Made by a program: the position numbers and the translations under genes
Shown: positions 22,082-30,816 of the stretch, in pieces
How positions within the stretch are numbered: the stretch's first letter is position 1
Layout: each line of letters opens with the position of its first letter
From: an uncultured Eubacteriales bacterium
GTDB taxonomy: Bacteria; Bacillota; Clostridia; Peptostreptococcales; Anaerovoracaceae
Assembly (NCBI GenBank): GCA_902775345.1
Contig: CACYLW010000006.1
Location: forward strand, 1 to 39,612
DNA: 39,612 nt
Direction: 5' to 3'
The notes under the pieces: model-generated
Databases searched by the model: none
Told to the model about the DNA's origin: nothing
What the model saw: the letters and a program-made list of their open reading frames with translations, nothing else

Positions 22082-22722
22082 TCAGGCTCACCCCCTTCAT
22101 CAGCTTTTTCCGCTTGAGCGCTGCCCGCCGGACCTTCAGCTGCCGCCTCATCCGCCGCCTTCGGCGCTGCATCCGCGGCGGCCATTCTGCAGCTTCCGGC
22201 AAAAGTGACGACTACGCCAAGCACCGCGAACAGCAGTATAACATATGCCGTATTTATCCTGAGCACGGCTATGAGCACGAACGCAGTTGCCGCAGCCAGC
22301 AGTGCCCACTTGTTCTTAATAGCCGCCGGCGCGAGCTGTATCATGGCAACGGCCACCATCCCAAGCGCCGCCGCCCGGAGTCCTGCCATCGCTCCCATCA
22401 GCACGCCATTATCGCCGAGCGATGTTATGAATCTGGCAATGATGACGATCATTACAAACGAAGGAGCGGCAACGCCAAACGTCGAGACGATCGATCCCGC
22501 CAGGCCCTTCTTTTTGAATCCTACGTAAGTCGCCATGTTTATGGCCACTACGCCCGGCAGGCTCTGGCACACGGCAACAGTGTCCATGAATTCCTCTTTA
22601 GTGAACCATTTCTTCTCATTTATCAGCGTATTCTGCAGAAGCGGAAGCATCGCAATGCCGCCGCCGATGGTGAACGCACCAAGTTTAAAAAACACAACAA
22701 ATAGTTCGAGAAGAATGTTCAT
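22078..22722 (-). CDS. Chromate transporter family protein, first half-size subunit
   Basis: 214 residues of the CHR family with FFKLGAFTIGGGIAMLPLLQ and SLPGVVAINMATYVGFKKKG. Five or six membrane helices are followed by a soluble Ala/Glu/Asp-rich tail of about 35 residues (AAADAAPKAADEAAAEG). It pairs with the next gene, with a 4-nt overlap. The ATG at 22722 has no Shine-Dalgarno sequence, and a TATAAT box ends only about 9 nt upstream, so the message may be leaderless. First gene of the run down to rlmB. Confidence 0.92.
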   Translation of the reverse strand: MNILLELFVVFFKLGAFTIGGGIAMLPLLQNTLINEKKWFTKEEFMDTVAVCQSLPGVVAINMATYVGFKKKGLAGSIVSTFGVAAPSFVMIVIIARFITSLGDNGVLMGAMAGLRAAALGMVAVAMIQLAPAAIKNKWALLAAATAFVLIAVLRINTAYVILLFAVLGVVVTFAGSCRMAAADAAPKAADEAAAEGPAGSAQAEKADEGGEPE

Positions 22723-22731
22723 AACTTAATA

Positions 22732-22740
22732 ATTATATCA
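22732..22740 (-). promoter_or_regulatory. Extended -10 promoter of the chr-cysS-thyA run
   Basis: The minus strand has TGATATAAT, an extended -10 with perfect TATAAT, at 22732-22740. The -35 is weak, which extended -10 promoters tolerate. The expected start point is within about three bases of the chr ATG. Confidence 0.7.
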
Positions 22741-23163
22741 GAGTCGCAATAACGATTTGAACAGTTTTGAACAACGCGCACAAACTTTTTCCGCTTCATG
22801 CAGTCGTCTCATACCAGGGATAACGCCAGGTTCATGATGAAATCATGCCGGAGTTATTGATTCAGGCCGCACCTGAACACTTCACTTTTTCAATACTCAC
22901 TTTTATGCATTATTATTCGCTGAAAACAAGTATCGGGATCATCCAAAAAGGAGTTTGTGTTAAAGAAGTGTAAAAGCTGGGCATTAAAACCTGTATATTG
23001 AACTTTTGGCATTTGTCAGTAGGCAGTCCGGCAGAAATACGCCTTCACCGCTTTACAATAATCGGAAATCAGGGTGTTATCGTAAACTGAATAGTATATT
23101 CATTTCTCAAAGATCCCGGTAAAGTTACATATATAGTTTTTCTCAACGAAATTTTACACTTTT
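22741..23163. other. AT-rich intergenic region without a gene
   Basis: About 420 bases between the chr promoter and the proS terminator with no coding frame I trust. Small hairpins are seen: CATGAT / ATCATG around 22833-22847 and TTCAGG / CCTGAA at 22861-22877. No tRNA, CRISPR or insertion-sequence signature is visible. Confidence 0.5.
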
Positions 23164-23267
23164 CTAAAAAAAACTCCTGTTTTCAAAGTCCTGAAACGTC
23201 TTTGCATGTTCTTGTTGCGTTTTTGCATGCTCTCGATGTGTGCAGAAGCTGTGCTCCATATAAATTA

Positions 23268-23295
23268 AGAAGGGCACCGCGATCGGCGCCCTTCT
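23268..23295 (-). terminator. Intrinsic terminator of the carD-ispDF-proS operon
   Basis: The minus-strand RNA forms AGAAGGGC / GCCCTTCT (8 bp), extended by three more pairs after one mismatch, then TAATTTAT. It lies about 95 nt after the proS stop, beyond the tandem repeat. Confidence 0.8.
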
Positions 23296-23297
23296 AT

Positions 23298-23342
23298 TGC
23301 GTATGTTTTGTATGCGTATGTTTTGTATGCGTATGTTTTGCA
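23298..23342. repeat. 15-bp tandem repeat, three copies
   Basis: Unit TGCGTATGTTTTGTA repeated three times without a gap (23298-23312, 23313-23327, 23328-23342); the third differs by one base. On the minus strand it encodes NIRIQ repeats in a 60-codon frame that I judge to be non-coding. It lies between the proS stop and its terminator, in the 3' untranslated region. Confidence 0.9.
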
Positions 23343-23389
23343 TCACGCTTTTTCACATTTTGTATGTTTCGCTTTGGATCAGTGAGCGA

Positions 23390-25168
23390 TTAATGAGCGT
23401 TCATTGTCTCCTCTGAAAGTCTTGAGAAGAAGCATCTTCCGTCTCCTTCGAGGTCGACAAGCGCCTTTGCCTTAGCGATGGCCTCTTCGACTGTCATGAG
23501 CTCGTGTTCGCTCTCGCGGCGCAGCTTGTACTCTACCTTGCCCTCACCGGCAAACTTGCCGACAGTGATCCTGATTGGAATACCGATAAGGTCTGCGTCG
23601 TTGAACTTGACTCCAGGTCTTTCATCACGGTCGTCTACCATTACTTCTACGCCGAGCGCCTCGAGTTTCTTTTCGATGTCGTAAGCAACCTGCAGCTGAG
23701 TCTCGTCTTTCGACTTGACGACTGTCACGATCACATGGTAAGGAGCAACTGACAGCGGCCAGATGATTCCCTTGTCATCATGGTGCTGCTCTACTACAGC
23801 CTGCATCGATCTTGTGATACCTACGCCGTAGCATCCCATCCAGTATGGATGATCAATACCGTTCTCGTCCTTGAATGTTGCGTTCATGCTCTCGGAATAC
23901 TTGAGTCCCAGCTTGAAGATCTGGCCGACTTCGATTCCGCGTCTGAACTTGACCGGCTTTCCGCAGTGCGGGCAACGGTCGCCTTCCTGCAGTGTCTTGA
24001 TATCCGTAACGATGTCTCCCGTGTAGTCTCTGCCGTAGCAAACACCTACCAGGTGGTGATCCTCTTCGTTGGCTCCTGCGCACATGTTGACTGTGCCGAC
24101 GAGCTCGGAGTCTACTACCACGACGCAGTTCTTGAGTCCCATAGGACCGGTGAATCCTGCAACGCTTCCGGTGATAGGTCCTGTAACGTCTTCGTCAGCG
24201 AACTCGATGTAGTGCTCAGGTACGTTCAGAGCGTTGACGAGCTTGATCATGTTGAGCTGTCTGTCACCTCTGACGAAAGCTACGACATTGTCCTTCGGCT
24301 GAAGGTCTGTGTCGTAAGTCGTGAACATCAGGGCCTTGATGGACTTCTCTACAGGCAGCTTAAGATAGTTGCATACGTCCTCGATGGTCTTTGTTCCAGG
24401 TGTGAACACCTTCTGTACCGGCTGCATCTCTTCCTTGACCGGCTCATCGTCAATGCACTCAGCCTTCTCGACTGTAGCAGCCATTCCGCATTCATCGCAG
24501 TAGAGGATGTCGGACTCGCCCCAGTCGGAGAGTGCCGAGAACTCGTGGGACTTGCTTCCGCCGATAGGGCCGTTGTCAGCCTCTACGATCCTGTAGTCAA
24601 GATCCATACGTGTGAAGATCTTCTCGTATGCGTGGTACTGTCTCATGTATGCAGTGTGCAGATCTTCCTCTGTAGCGTCGAATGTATACGCATCCTTCAT
24701 GATGAACTCTCTTGTTCTGAGAAGTCCGTATCTAGGACGCGACTCGTCTCTGTACTTGAACTGGATATGATAGAGCGAGAATGGCAGTTCCTTGTAGGAT
24801 GACCACTCCTTGCGTACGAAGTCTGTGAAGATCTCTTCGCATGTCGGGTTCAGTATGAAGTCGTTGCCGTTACGGTCCTGGATTCTCCAGAGCTCAGGTC
24901 CGTAAGCATACCATCTGCCCGTCTCCTTCCAAAGCTCGGCCGGGTTAACGTGAGGCATGTAGATCTCCTGGCAATCAACGTAGTCCATCTCTTCACGGAC
25001 GATCTGCTCAACCTTTCTTACTGTTCTCCAGCCCAGCTTCGGGAACATGTAGAGTCCCGCAGCTTCCTGCTTTATCATGTTAGCTCTTACGAGCAGCTTA
25101 TGGCTCTCAAGTACTGCATCAGATGGTGCCTCTCTGAGTGTCTTAAGATGGTTCTTGGATAATCTCAT
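23390..25168 (-). CDS. proS: Prolyl-tRNA synthetase, bacterial type with editing insert
   Basis: 592 residues, the bacterial form with the inserted editing domain between motifs 2 and 3. Class II motifs include FKYRDESRPRYGLLRTREF (motif 2 region) and SMQAVVEQHHDDKGIIWP. The insert runs from about residue 220 to 400 and resembles YbaK, which removes Ala mischarged onto tRNA-Pro. The C-terminal anticodon-binding domain has VMVDDRDERPGVKFNDADLIGIP. The ATG lies 2 nt after the ispDF stop, so it belongs to the carD operon. I see no T-box upstream. Confidence 0.97.
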   Translation of the reverse strand: MRLSKNHLKTLREAPSDAVLESHKLLVRANMIKQEAAGLYMFPKLGWRTVRKVEQIVREEMDYVDCQEIYMPHVNPAELWKETGRWYAYGPELWRIQDRNGNDFILNPTCEEIFTDFVRKEWSSYKELPFSLYHIQFKYRDESRPRYGLLRTREFIMKDAYTFDATEEDLHTAYMRQYHAYEKIFTRMDLDYRIVEADNGPIGGSKSHEFSALSDWGESDILYCDECGMAATVEKAECIDDEPVKEEMQPVQKVFTPGTKTIEDVCNYLKLPVEKSIKALMFTTYDTDLQPKDNVVAFVRGDRQLNMIKLVNALNVPEHYIEFADEDVTGPITGSVAGFTGPMGLKNCVVVVDSELVGTVNMCAGANEEDHHLVGVCYGRDYTGDIVTDIKTLQEGDRCPHCGKPVKFRRGIEVGQIFKLGLKYSESMNATFKDENGIDHPYWMGCYGVGITRSMQAVVEQHHDDKGIIWPLSVAPYHVIVTVVKSKDETQLQVAYDIEKKLEALGVEVMVDDRDERPGVKFNDADLIGIPIRITVGKFAGEGKVEYKLRRESEHELMTVEEAIAKAKALVDLEGDGRCFFSRLSEETMNAH

Positions 25169-25170
25169 TA

Positions 25171-26418
25171 TTAAAAACTCCCTTCTATTGCGGCAGTAGC
25201 CATGGCCGCGATGCCTTCGCCCCTGCCCGTGAACCCGAGTCCCTCCTCTGTAGTCGCCTTGACATTTACGGCATTCTCAAGGATCCCGAGTGTGCTTGCT
25301 ATGTTTTGTCTCATCTGTTCCATATAAGGCGCCAGTTTCGGAGCCTGCGCGATGATCACCACGTCTGCGTTGACGATCCTCACGTTGCCCAGCATGCCCC
25401 TGACCTCTGCCAGCAGCTTCATCGAATCAGCACCCTTATATTTTTCATCGGTATCAGGAAAATGTCTTCCTATATCTCCTAATCCTGCTGCCCCGAGCAG
25501 CGCGTCCATCAGCGCGTGTGTTGCAACATCCGCGTCTGAGTGGCCGTCCAGCCCGAGCTTGCTGGGGATCGGGGTCCCGCAGAGTATAAGCGGTCTCCCC
25601 GGGACAAGTCGGTGAACATCATAGCCGATACCAGTTCTGACAGCCATATGGATATCCTCTCTGGTCGTTATCTTGTAATTGGCAGTCGATCCTTCGACAA
25701 GAGCCACTTTGATGCCCGCGTGTTCTGCGACCATGGCATCATCGGTGGCGATGTAGCCGTCACGCACTGCCAGCTCATGCGCCTTCACGATGTCAGAAAG
25801 CCTGAACGTCTGCGGTGTCTGCGTTCTGTAAACCAGTTCCCTTCTGACAACGTTAGTGTCCATTATAGGATATGTTATAGATTGTTTCAATGGCAAACCG
25901 TCGATATATTCAGGTTTTTTGCAGTTTGCCATGCGTATGGAATCGCTTGAAGGCAGTGCGGTACAGACAGCTCTGTGGTCTTTCATGCTCTCTATGTTGC
26001 GCCTGATGATCTCCTCGCTGATGCCCGGTCTTGCGGCATCATGTATGAGTACGATCGCGTCATCCGCATCTTTTCCTGCTGAAAGCGCATCGCGCATAGC
26101 TGCTTCGATGCCCTCCCTGACGGAATCTTCTCTCGTTTCTCCTCCGCGAACTATCGCGATGCTTCCCGAAGGCCTGCCGGTCAGCTTCTCGCATACCGCC
26201 GTGATCTCCTCATATATCTCATCGAGGGATCCGTCCTGCGGCGACACCACGTAGATCTTATCGATGTAATCAGGGAAAGCGAAAGCATTTATCGCCGTGC
26301 CGAGCACTGTCGACCCATCATAAGGAAACAGCTGCTTCGGCACGTCCATTCCCATGCGTGTGCCCTGGCCCGCTGCTACTATAACTGCACATATCCAGTT
26401 TGATATTTTTTCTACCAT
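25171..26418 (-). CDS. ispDF: Bifunctional IspD/IspF enzyme of isoprenoid synthesis
   Basis: 415 residues with two domains. The N-terminal IspD part (about 1-235) has [18 protein letters not shown] and [14 protein letters not shown]; it transfers CMP to methylerythritol phosphate. The C-terminal IspF part (about 255-415) has [19 protein letters not shown] and [20 protein letters not shown], the metal-binding Asp/His residues, and forms the cyclic diphosphate. The intermediate steps by IspE and others are elsewhere. Fusion of the two is common in bacteria. It lies between carD and proS; start AGGAAA is a modest ribosome binding site. Confidence 0.95.
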   Translation of the reverse strand: MVEKISNWICAVIVAAGQGTRMGMDVPKQLFPYDGSTVLGTAINAFAFPDYIDKIYVVSPQDGSLDEIYEEITAVCEKLTGRPSGSIAIVRGGETREDSVREGIEAAMRDALSAGKDADDAIVLIHDAARPGISEEIIRRNIESMKDHRAVCTALPSSDSIRMANCKKPEYIDGLPLKQSITYPIMDTNVVRRELVYRTQTPQTFRLSDIVKAHELAVRDGYIATDDAMVAEHAGIKVALVEGSTANYKITTREDIHMAVRTGIGYDVHRLVPGRPLILCGTPIPSKLGLDGHSDADVATHALMDALLGAAGLGDIGRHFPDTDEKYKGADSMKLLAEVRGMLGNVRIVNADVVIIAQAPKLAPYMEQMRQNIASTLGILENAVNVKATTEEGLGFTGRGEGIAAMATAAIEGSF

Positions 26419-26467
26419 ATTTTCCTATTACAACGGAAATGGCCGATCCTTCTGCCAGCCCCCTTTG

Positions 26468-26941
26468 CTATATGTTGGATTCGACCATCTCGTCTGCTTC
26501 TTCCATTGTGTATCCGCCGGAGTATATAAGTTCGCTCTCAAGTATCTGCTTTGCCGTACTGAGGAGCTTCTTCTCTCCGGTCGACAGCGGTTTTAGTCTG
26601 TCCGTCCTGACGAGATTTCTTACTACCGCCGCCACTTCCAGTATATCTCCAGTCTGCATTCGTTCAGTGTTCTCACGGTATCGCTTGTTCCAGTTGGGGT
26701 TCATGGGCTCAGTGTCCTGTTTGAGCACCTCTACGACCTCCTTGATGCGCTCCGGCTCGATTATGTGCCTCACACCCAGTTTCTCTGTGTTGTCAACAGG
26801 AACCGAAGCCTCCATGCGGCAGTAAGGAAGCGACACATTATAATACATGCGCATCTCACCGAGAAAATCCTTTTCAACGATCTCGGTTATGATGCCCGCT
26901 CCGTACATCGGATAAACAATGTAGTCGCCGACCTTAAACAT
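26468..26941 (-). CDS. carD: CarD family transcription regulator
   Basis: 157 residues. The N-terminal Tudor-like RNA-polymerase-interaction domain starts MFKVGDYIVYPMYGAGIITEI; the C-terminal helical DNA-contact region has GDILEVAAVVRNLVR and LSTGEKKLLSTAKQILESEL. CarD proteins bind the RNAP beta lobe and stabilise open complexes. AAGGAGG precedes the ATG at 26941 in the 5' region. It heads the operon carD-ispDF-proS behind a consensus promoter, the usual position in Clostridia. Confidence 0.95.
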   Translation of the reverse strand: MFKVGDYIVYPMYGAGIITEIVEKDFLGEMRMYYNVSLPYCRMEASVPVDNTEKLGVRHIIEPERIKEVVEVLKQDTEPMNPNWNKRYRENTERMQTGDILEVAAVVRNLVRTDRLKPLSTGEKKLLSTAKQILESELIYSGGYTMEEADEMVESNI

Positions 26942-27016
26942 GGACGCTTTCCTCCTTTTATACCAATACCATTATATTCATTTTTGTATCAAAAAGCAAA
27001 CAAAAATAAATATGTA

Positions 27017-27045
27017 ATATTATCACCTGCATATGAGGTTGTCAA
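27017..27045 (-). promoter_or_regulatory. Sigma-A promoter of carD-ispDF-proS
   Basis: The minus strand has TTGACA (27040-27045), a 17-bp spacer and TAATAT (27017-27022), preceded by TG for an extended -10. The spacer holds a near-palindrome, ACCTCATATGCAGGT, a possible operator. The leader would be about 70 nt. Confidence 0.9.
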
Positions 27046-27066
27046 TATAAAAGATGTCCATTTGAG

Positions 27067-27125
27067 AGGCCGGCACATAGCGAGGCCGGTATGTCGAAGC
27101 GAGCACTGTGCAGGAGCCGTTTTTT
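27067..27125. repeat. Structured element related to the one at 11600-11805
   Basis: The core at 27069-27083 matches 14/15 bases of 11646-11660 (GCCGGCACATAGCGA). It has the stem ACATA / TATGT around CGAGGCCGG and a GAGCA...AGGAGCC segment like that in the other copy, followed by six T on plus (27120-27125). It sits between two divergent promoters, outside both predicted transcripts. Confidence 0.55.
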
Positions 27126-27151
27126 CTGCCGTGCACACACTGCGGTCTCTA

Positions 27152-27160
27152 TGATATACT
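27152..27160 (+). promoter_or_regulatory. Extended -10 promoter of the response regulator operon
   Basis: TGATATACT at 27152-27160 with a poor -35. The start point would be about 35 nt before the response regulator ATG, which has a GGAGGA ribosome binding site at 27188-27193. Confidence 0.6.
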
Positions 27161-27199
27161 TACTCCATATATGAATTGTGAAAAAACGGAGGATTTCCG

Positions 27200-27877
27200 A
27201 TGAAGAAGATACTGATTGTAGATGATGAAGAAAAGATCCGCGAGGTCATAAGAGAGTACGCGGAATTCAGCGGATACGCTGCTGAAGAAGCCGCTGACGG
27301 CATGAGCGCGATCGGCATGGTCAAGCTCAACGATTACGATCTTATCATCATGGATATCATGATGCCTAAGCTCGACGGCTTCAGCGCGGTCAAGGAAATA
27401 CAGAAGATCAAGAACATACCTGTCATCATGCTTTCAGCCAGGGGCGAAGAGTACGACAAGCTCTTCGGATTTGAGCTGGGCATAGACGACTACGTTGTTA
27501 AGCCATTCAGCCCGAAAGAACTCATGGCCAGAGTCAACGCAGTACTCAACCGCAGGGATGCTTCAGAAAGGAACGTCTCGAACATACAGAAGTTCGAAGG
27601 ACTCGAGATCAACATCGCGGCACGCACGATAAGCGTTGACGGCAAGCGCGTCGAGCTCACCCCGAAGGAGTACGACCTGCTCTTCTACATGATACAGCAC
27701 AAAAACATCGCTCTCTCAAGGGAGAAGCTGCTCGAAGACATTTGGGGCTATGATTTCTTCGGCGATGACAGGACAATAGACACGCATGTAAAGAACCTGC
27801 GCAACTGCCTCGGACCGTACAGAAAGTTCATTGTTACGCTCAGAGGAGTCGGATACAAGTTCGAATACGAGGAGTAG
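27200..27877 (+). CDS. OmpR/PhoB-family response regulator
   Basis: 225 residues. The receiver domain (about 1-120) has the acidic pair Asp8-Asp9, the phospho-acceptor Asp52 in LIIMDIMMPKLDG, and the Lys in VVKPFSPKE. The C-terminal winged-helix DNA-binding domain (about 130-225) ends with the family pattern DDRTIDTHVKNLRNCLG and VGYKFEY. It is expected to bind promoters when phosphorylated by the kinase encoded next. Its targets cannot be told here. It is transcribed divergently from carD. Confidence 0.95.
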   Translation: MKKILIVDDEEKIREVIREYAEFSGYAAEEAADGMSAIGMVKLNDYDLIIMDIMMPKLDGFSAVKEIQKIKNIPVIMLSARGEEYDKLFGFELGIDDYVVKPFSPKELMARVNAVLNRRDASERNVSNIQKFEGLEINIAARTISVDGKRVELTPKEYDLLFYMIQHKNIALSREKLLEDIWGYDFFGDDRTIDTHVKNLRNCLGPYRKFIVTLRGVGYKFEYEE

Positions 27878-27890
27878 CGGATCACGGGAA

Positions 27891-29372
27891 ATGGCTGACC
27901 ACACCGGCAAAAACGCCAGAAAGCGCGCACAAAGAAGGGTCGATACCAACAGCATAAAGACGACGACACTTATTTCGTTCGTCGTTTTTGCGCTGTTTCT
28001 TGTCATGATCCTCTGGGGCCTGTCCAACTTCTTCCTGAACCGGTTCTACGAACGCGCCAGATCGCAGGAAATCATCAACACGGCCGAAGCCCTCGAGGTG
28101 CAGTTCAGGCAGGACCGCGGGAACTTTGACTCTCTTGCGGTACAGACAGCCGGCACAAACGGCATTTACATCCGGATAGACACAGATGATGAGTGCTTTA
28201 TCTTTGACGGTACCAGAGAGGTCGAGGGAAGCGATGCCTTCGAGGGCGATGTCAGGCGCATCAAGTCAAGGCTGTCCGCCTCCCCTTCCGAAAGCATCAG
28301 CGAAACAAGGCGCGATGCTTCAGGCATGGGATCCAGGCTCGTCTATGCTTCATATATAAAAGAAAACGGAGCAGACAACATCCTCTGCATCATCGCCCCG
28401 CTTTATCCTGATCAGGTCACCGTAAGGATCCTGCGGAACATGCTCATCTATGTCTCTTTCATAGTGCTCGCCGTTTCGCTGCTCCTTGCCTTCGCTCTTT
28501 CAGTGCGTCTGACCTCTCCGATAGAGAAGCTCACGCACTCAGCGACGGAGCTCTCGAACGGCAGCCACGATGTATATTTTGACGGAGGCGGCTTCACGGA
28601 AACCAAGGAGCTTGCGCGCGCCCTTAACAAGGCCTCCTACGAGATGGAGAAAACCGACTTTTATCAGCGCGAGATCATTGCGAACGTTTCGCACGACCTC
28701 AAGACACCGCTCACAATGATAAGGTCTTACGCCGAAAAGATCATCGACATCACAGGCGACAATCCCGAGAGGCGCAATGCCGACCTGAACGTTATCATCT
28801 CCGAAACGGAGCACCTCAACAAGCTCGTCTCTGACATGCTTTCGGTCTCCAACATCCAGTCCAACAACGTGGAGATGCACATGGAGACATTCGATCTCGT
28901 AAGTGCGGCCGAGAGTGTATATGAGAGTTTCCGCGTACTGGAATCCGACGGTTTCGAGATGCACTTCCATCCATGCAAGCCGGCATACGTTGTCGGTGAC
29001 CGCACCAGACTTACGCAGGTGATGACAAACTTCGTATCCAACGCGGTCAAGTACTCGGGCGACAGCAAATATATAGACATCAGGCTCAGCAGAAGCACCA
29101 AGAAAGTGACCTTCCACTGCATCGATCACGGCGTGGGCATCCCGTCAGACGAGATAGGACACGTGTGGGACAAGTATTACAGGACTTCCGCAAACCATGA
29201 GCGCGGCATAGAAGGGACGGGTCTGGGACTTGCCATCGTAAAGGGGCTTCTCAACCTGCACGGAGCCAAGTACGGAGTGGAAAGCGAAGAAGGCAAAGGC
29301 TCAGACTTCTGGTTCGAGATGGAAACAGTCAGAAAGCCTGCTGCCGAAAAGTCTGCGGAAGATACAGAATAA
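27891..29372 (+). CDS. Sensor histidine kinase
   Basis: 493 residues from the ATG at 27891, 13 nt after the response regulator stop; the frame is open to 27831, but that part overlaps the regulator. Membrane helices lie at about 24-49 and 181-206 with an extracellular sensor of about 130 residues between them, then a HAMP linker (RLTSPIEKLTHSATELSNG). The phospho-acceptor His268 sits in NVSHDLKTPLTMI. The ATPase domain has the N box FVSNAVKYSG, DHGVGIPSDE and GTGLGLAIVKGLLNLHG. The sensor has no recognisable ligand domain. Confidence 0.94.
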   Translation: MADHTGKNARKRAQRRVDTNSIKTTTLISFVVFALFLVMILWGLSNFFLNRFYERARSQEIINTAEALEVQFRQDRGNFDSLAVQTAGTNGIYIRIDTDDECFIFDGTREVEGSDAFEGDVRRIKSRLSASPSESISETRRDASGMGSRLVYASYIKENGADNILCIIAPLYPDQVTVRILRNMLIYVSFIVLAVSLLLAFALSVRLTSPIEKLTHSATELSNGSHDVYFDGGGFTETKELARALNKASYEMEKTDFYQREIIANVSHDLKTPLTMIRSYAEKIIDITGDNPERRNADLNVIISETEHLNKLVSDMLSVSNIQSNNVEMHMETFDLVSAAESVYESFRVLESDGFEMHFHPCKPAYVVGDRTRLTQVMTNFVSNAVKYSGDSKYIDIRLSRSTKKVTFHCIDHGVGIPSDEIGHVWDKYYRTSANHERGIEGTGLGLAIVKGLLNLHGAKYGVESEEGKGSDFWFEMETVRKPAAEKSAEDTE

Positions 29373-29379
29373 AAAAGAT

Positions 29380-30756
29380 ATGGCAAAAAAAGCAAAGACG
29401 GTTTTCATATGTACCGAATGCGGCAATGAGTACTCGGCCTGGCAGGGCCAGTGCTCATATTGCGGTGCGTGGAATACCATAGTTGAACACAAGGTGGCTC
29501 CTCTTGAAGAGGCTGCTGCCGACACCAGAAGGCGCACCGGCGTTGCCGGACGGCCTGTAAAACTCGGCGAAGTCGGAACACACGACTACACCCGCCTCAG
29601 TTCAGGACTCTCCGAACTCGACCGCGTGCTCGGCGGAGGAATAGTCCCCGGTTCGCTCACGCTCATATCCGGAGAGCCGGGCATCGGCAAATCGACCATT
29701 ATCGCTCAGGCGGCAGGAAAGATCGCAGATAAGTACGGACCTGTCCTCTACGTAAGCGGCGAGGAGTCCGAGGAGCAGGTCAAGCTGAGAGCCGACCGTG
29801 TGCTCGGAAGAATAAGTGACTCGCTTTACATCTATCCGGAGACAAACATCGAAAACATCATGGCCGCGTGCGAAAGCATCAAGCCGTGCTTCATCATCAT
29901 CGACTCCATACAGACCATGTATTCGCAGTCGGCCGACTCGGTAGCGGGCAGCCTCACCCAGATCAGGGAGTGCTCGGGCCAGCTTATACGATATGCAAAG
30001 AACCGCAACGTTCCGGTATTCATAGTGGCCCATGTCACGAAATCCGGCGAACTCGCAGGTCCGAAGACCATCGAGCACATGGTGGACACGGTGCTGAGCT
30101 TCAGCGGTGAGCGCGACAGAGATCTCAGGATACTACGCTCGTTCAAGAACCGCTTCGGAACTACCGATGAAATAGGCGCGTTCCGCATGACCGAAGGAGG
30201 CATGATCGAAGTGCCGGATATATCGGGCAGCCTGGTCGAAAACAGCGACAGCGAAGAAGGCTCGGTGGTATCGGCAGTCTATGAGGGCAGCCGCCCGGTC
30301 TTCTTTGAGATACAGGCCCTGGTGACCCGCGCGAATGTCGGCTTCGCCCGCAGGACCGCGATCGGCATCAGCCAGAACCGTCTCAACATGATACTTGCCG
30401 TGCTCGAGAAAAAAGCAGGGCTTTCCCTGCTCGACTACGATGTCTATGTGAATGTCGTCGGCGGAATGAACACGGGCAGCACATCTACCGATCTTGCCGT
30501 CGCCCTTGCGATATACAGTTCCTTCAAAGGAAGGTCTTCGTCGAGGCGCCTTGTCGCAGCCGGCGAAGTCGGACTCACCGGAAATCTGCGCTCGATACCG
30601 AACGCCGACAAGATAGTCCAGGAAGCAGTGCGGCTCGGATATGAAGCCGTGATCATTCCTGAGAACAACGCGAAGCAGTACCGCGGCGGAGCGGATATAA
30701 AAGTACTCGGCGCAGCCAACATAAACGACGCCATCCGCGCGTGGCAGTCCAACTGA
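29380..30756 (+). CDS. radA: DNA repair protein RadA
   Basis: 458 residues. The N-terminal zinc finger has Cys11, Cys14, Cys25 and Cys28. The Walker A motif GEPGIGKST is near residues 98-106, the RadA-specific KNRFG follows in RSFKNRFGTTDEIGAF, and the C-terminal Lon-protease-like domain has GGMNTGSTSTDLAVALAIYS. RadA promotes branch migration of recombination intermediates. It starts 7 nt after the kinase stop, so it is read with the two-component system. In many Firmicutes radA lies near carD on the same strand; here it is inverted and separated. Confidence 0.97.
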   Translation: MAKKAKTVFICTECGNEYSAWQGQCSYCGAWNTIVEHKVAPLEEAAADTRRRTGVAGRPVKLGEVGTHDYTRLSSGLSELDRVLGGGIVPGSLTLISGEPGIGKSTIIAQAAGKIADKYGPVLYVSGEESEEQVKLRADRVLGRISDSLYIYPETNIENIMAACESIKPCFIIIDSIQTMYSQSADSVAGSLTQIRECSGQLIRYAKNRNVPVFIVAHVTKSGELAGPKTIEHMVDTVLSFSGERDRDLRILRSFKNRFGTTDEIGAFRMTEGGMIEVPDISGSLVENSDSEEGSVVSAVYEGSRPVFFEIQALVTRANVGFARRTAIGISQNRLNMILAVLEKKAGLSLLDYDVYVNVVGGMNTGSTSTDLAVALAIYSSFKGRSSSRRLVAAGEVGLTGNLRSIPNADKIVQEAVRLGYEAVIIPENNAKQYRGGADIKVLGAANINDAIRAWQSN

Positions 30757-30775
30757 CAATTTCTGAAACAATGAA

Positions 30776-30805
30776 AAAGAGCCTGCTCGCCCGAGCAGGC
30801 TCTTT
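30776..30805. terminator. Bidirectional terminator of radA and the lipoprotein gene
   Basis: A 14-bp perfect stem AAAGAGCCTGCTCG / CGAGCAGGCTCTTT with a two-base centre, T-rich on both sides (TTTTTC on minus, TTT on plus). It lies between the two convergent stops. Confidence 0.93.
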
Positions 30806-30816
30806 GATCGTCTGAA

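Noticed and set aside
22741-23160. Possible small RNA or tRNA in the chr-proS gap
   Set aside because: No cloverleaf, no GTTCGA-type arm and no clear promoter with terminator pair was found.
23164-23346. 60-codon minus-strand frame with NIRIQ repeats
   Set aside because: It is produced by the 15-bp tandem repeat and the proS terminator region, and lacks a ribosome binding site.
21404-25170. T-box leaders before cysS, proS or asnS
   Set aside because: The upstream spaces are short, and no AGGGTGGTACCGCG-type sequence is seen on the minus strand.
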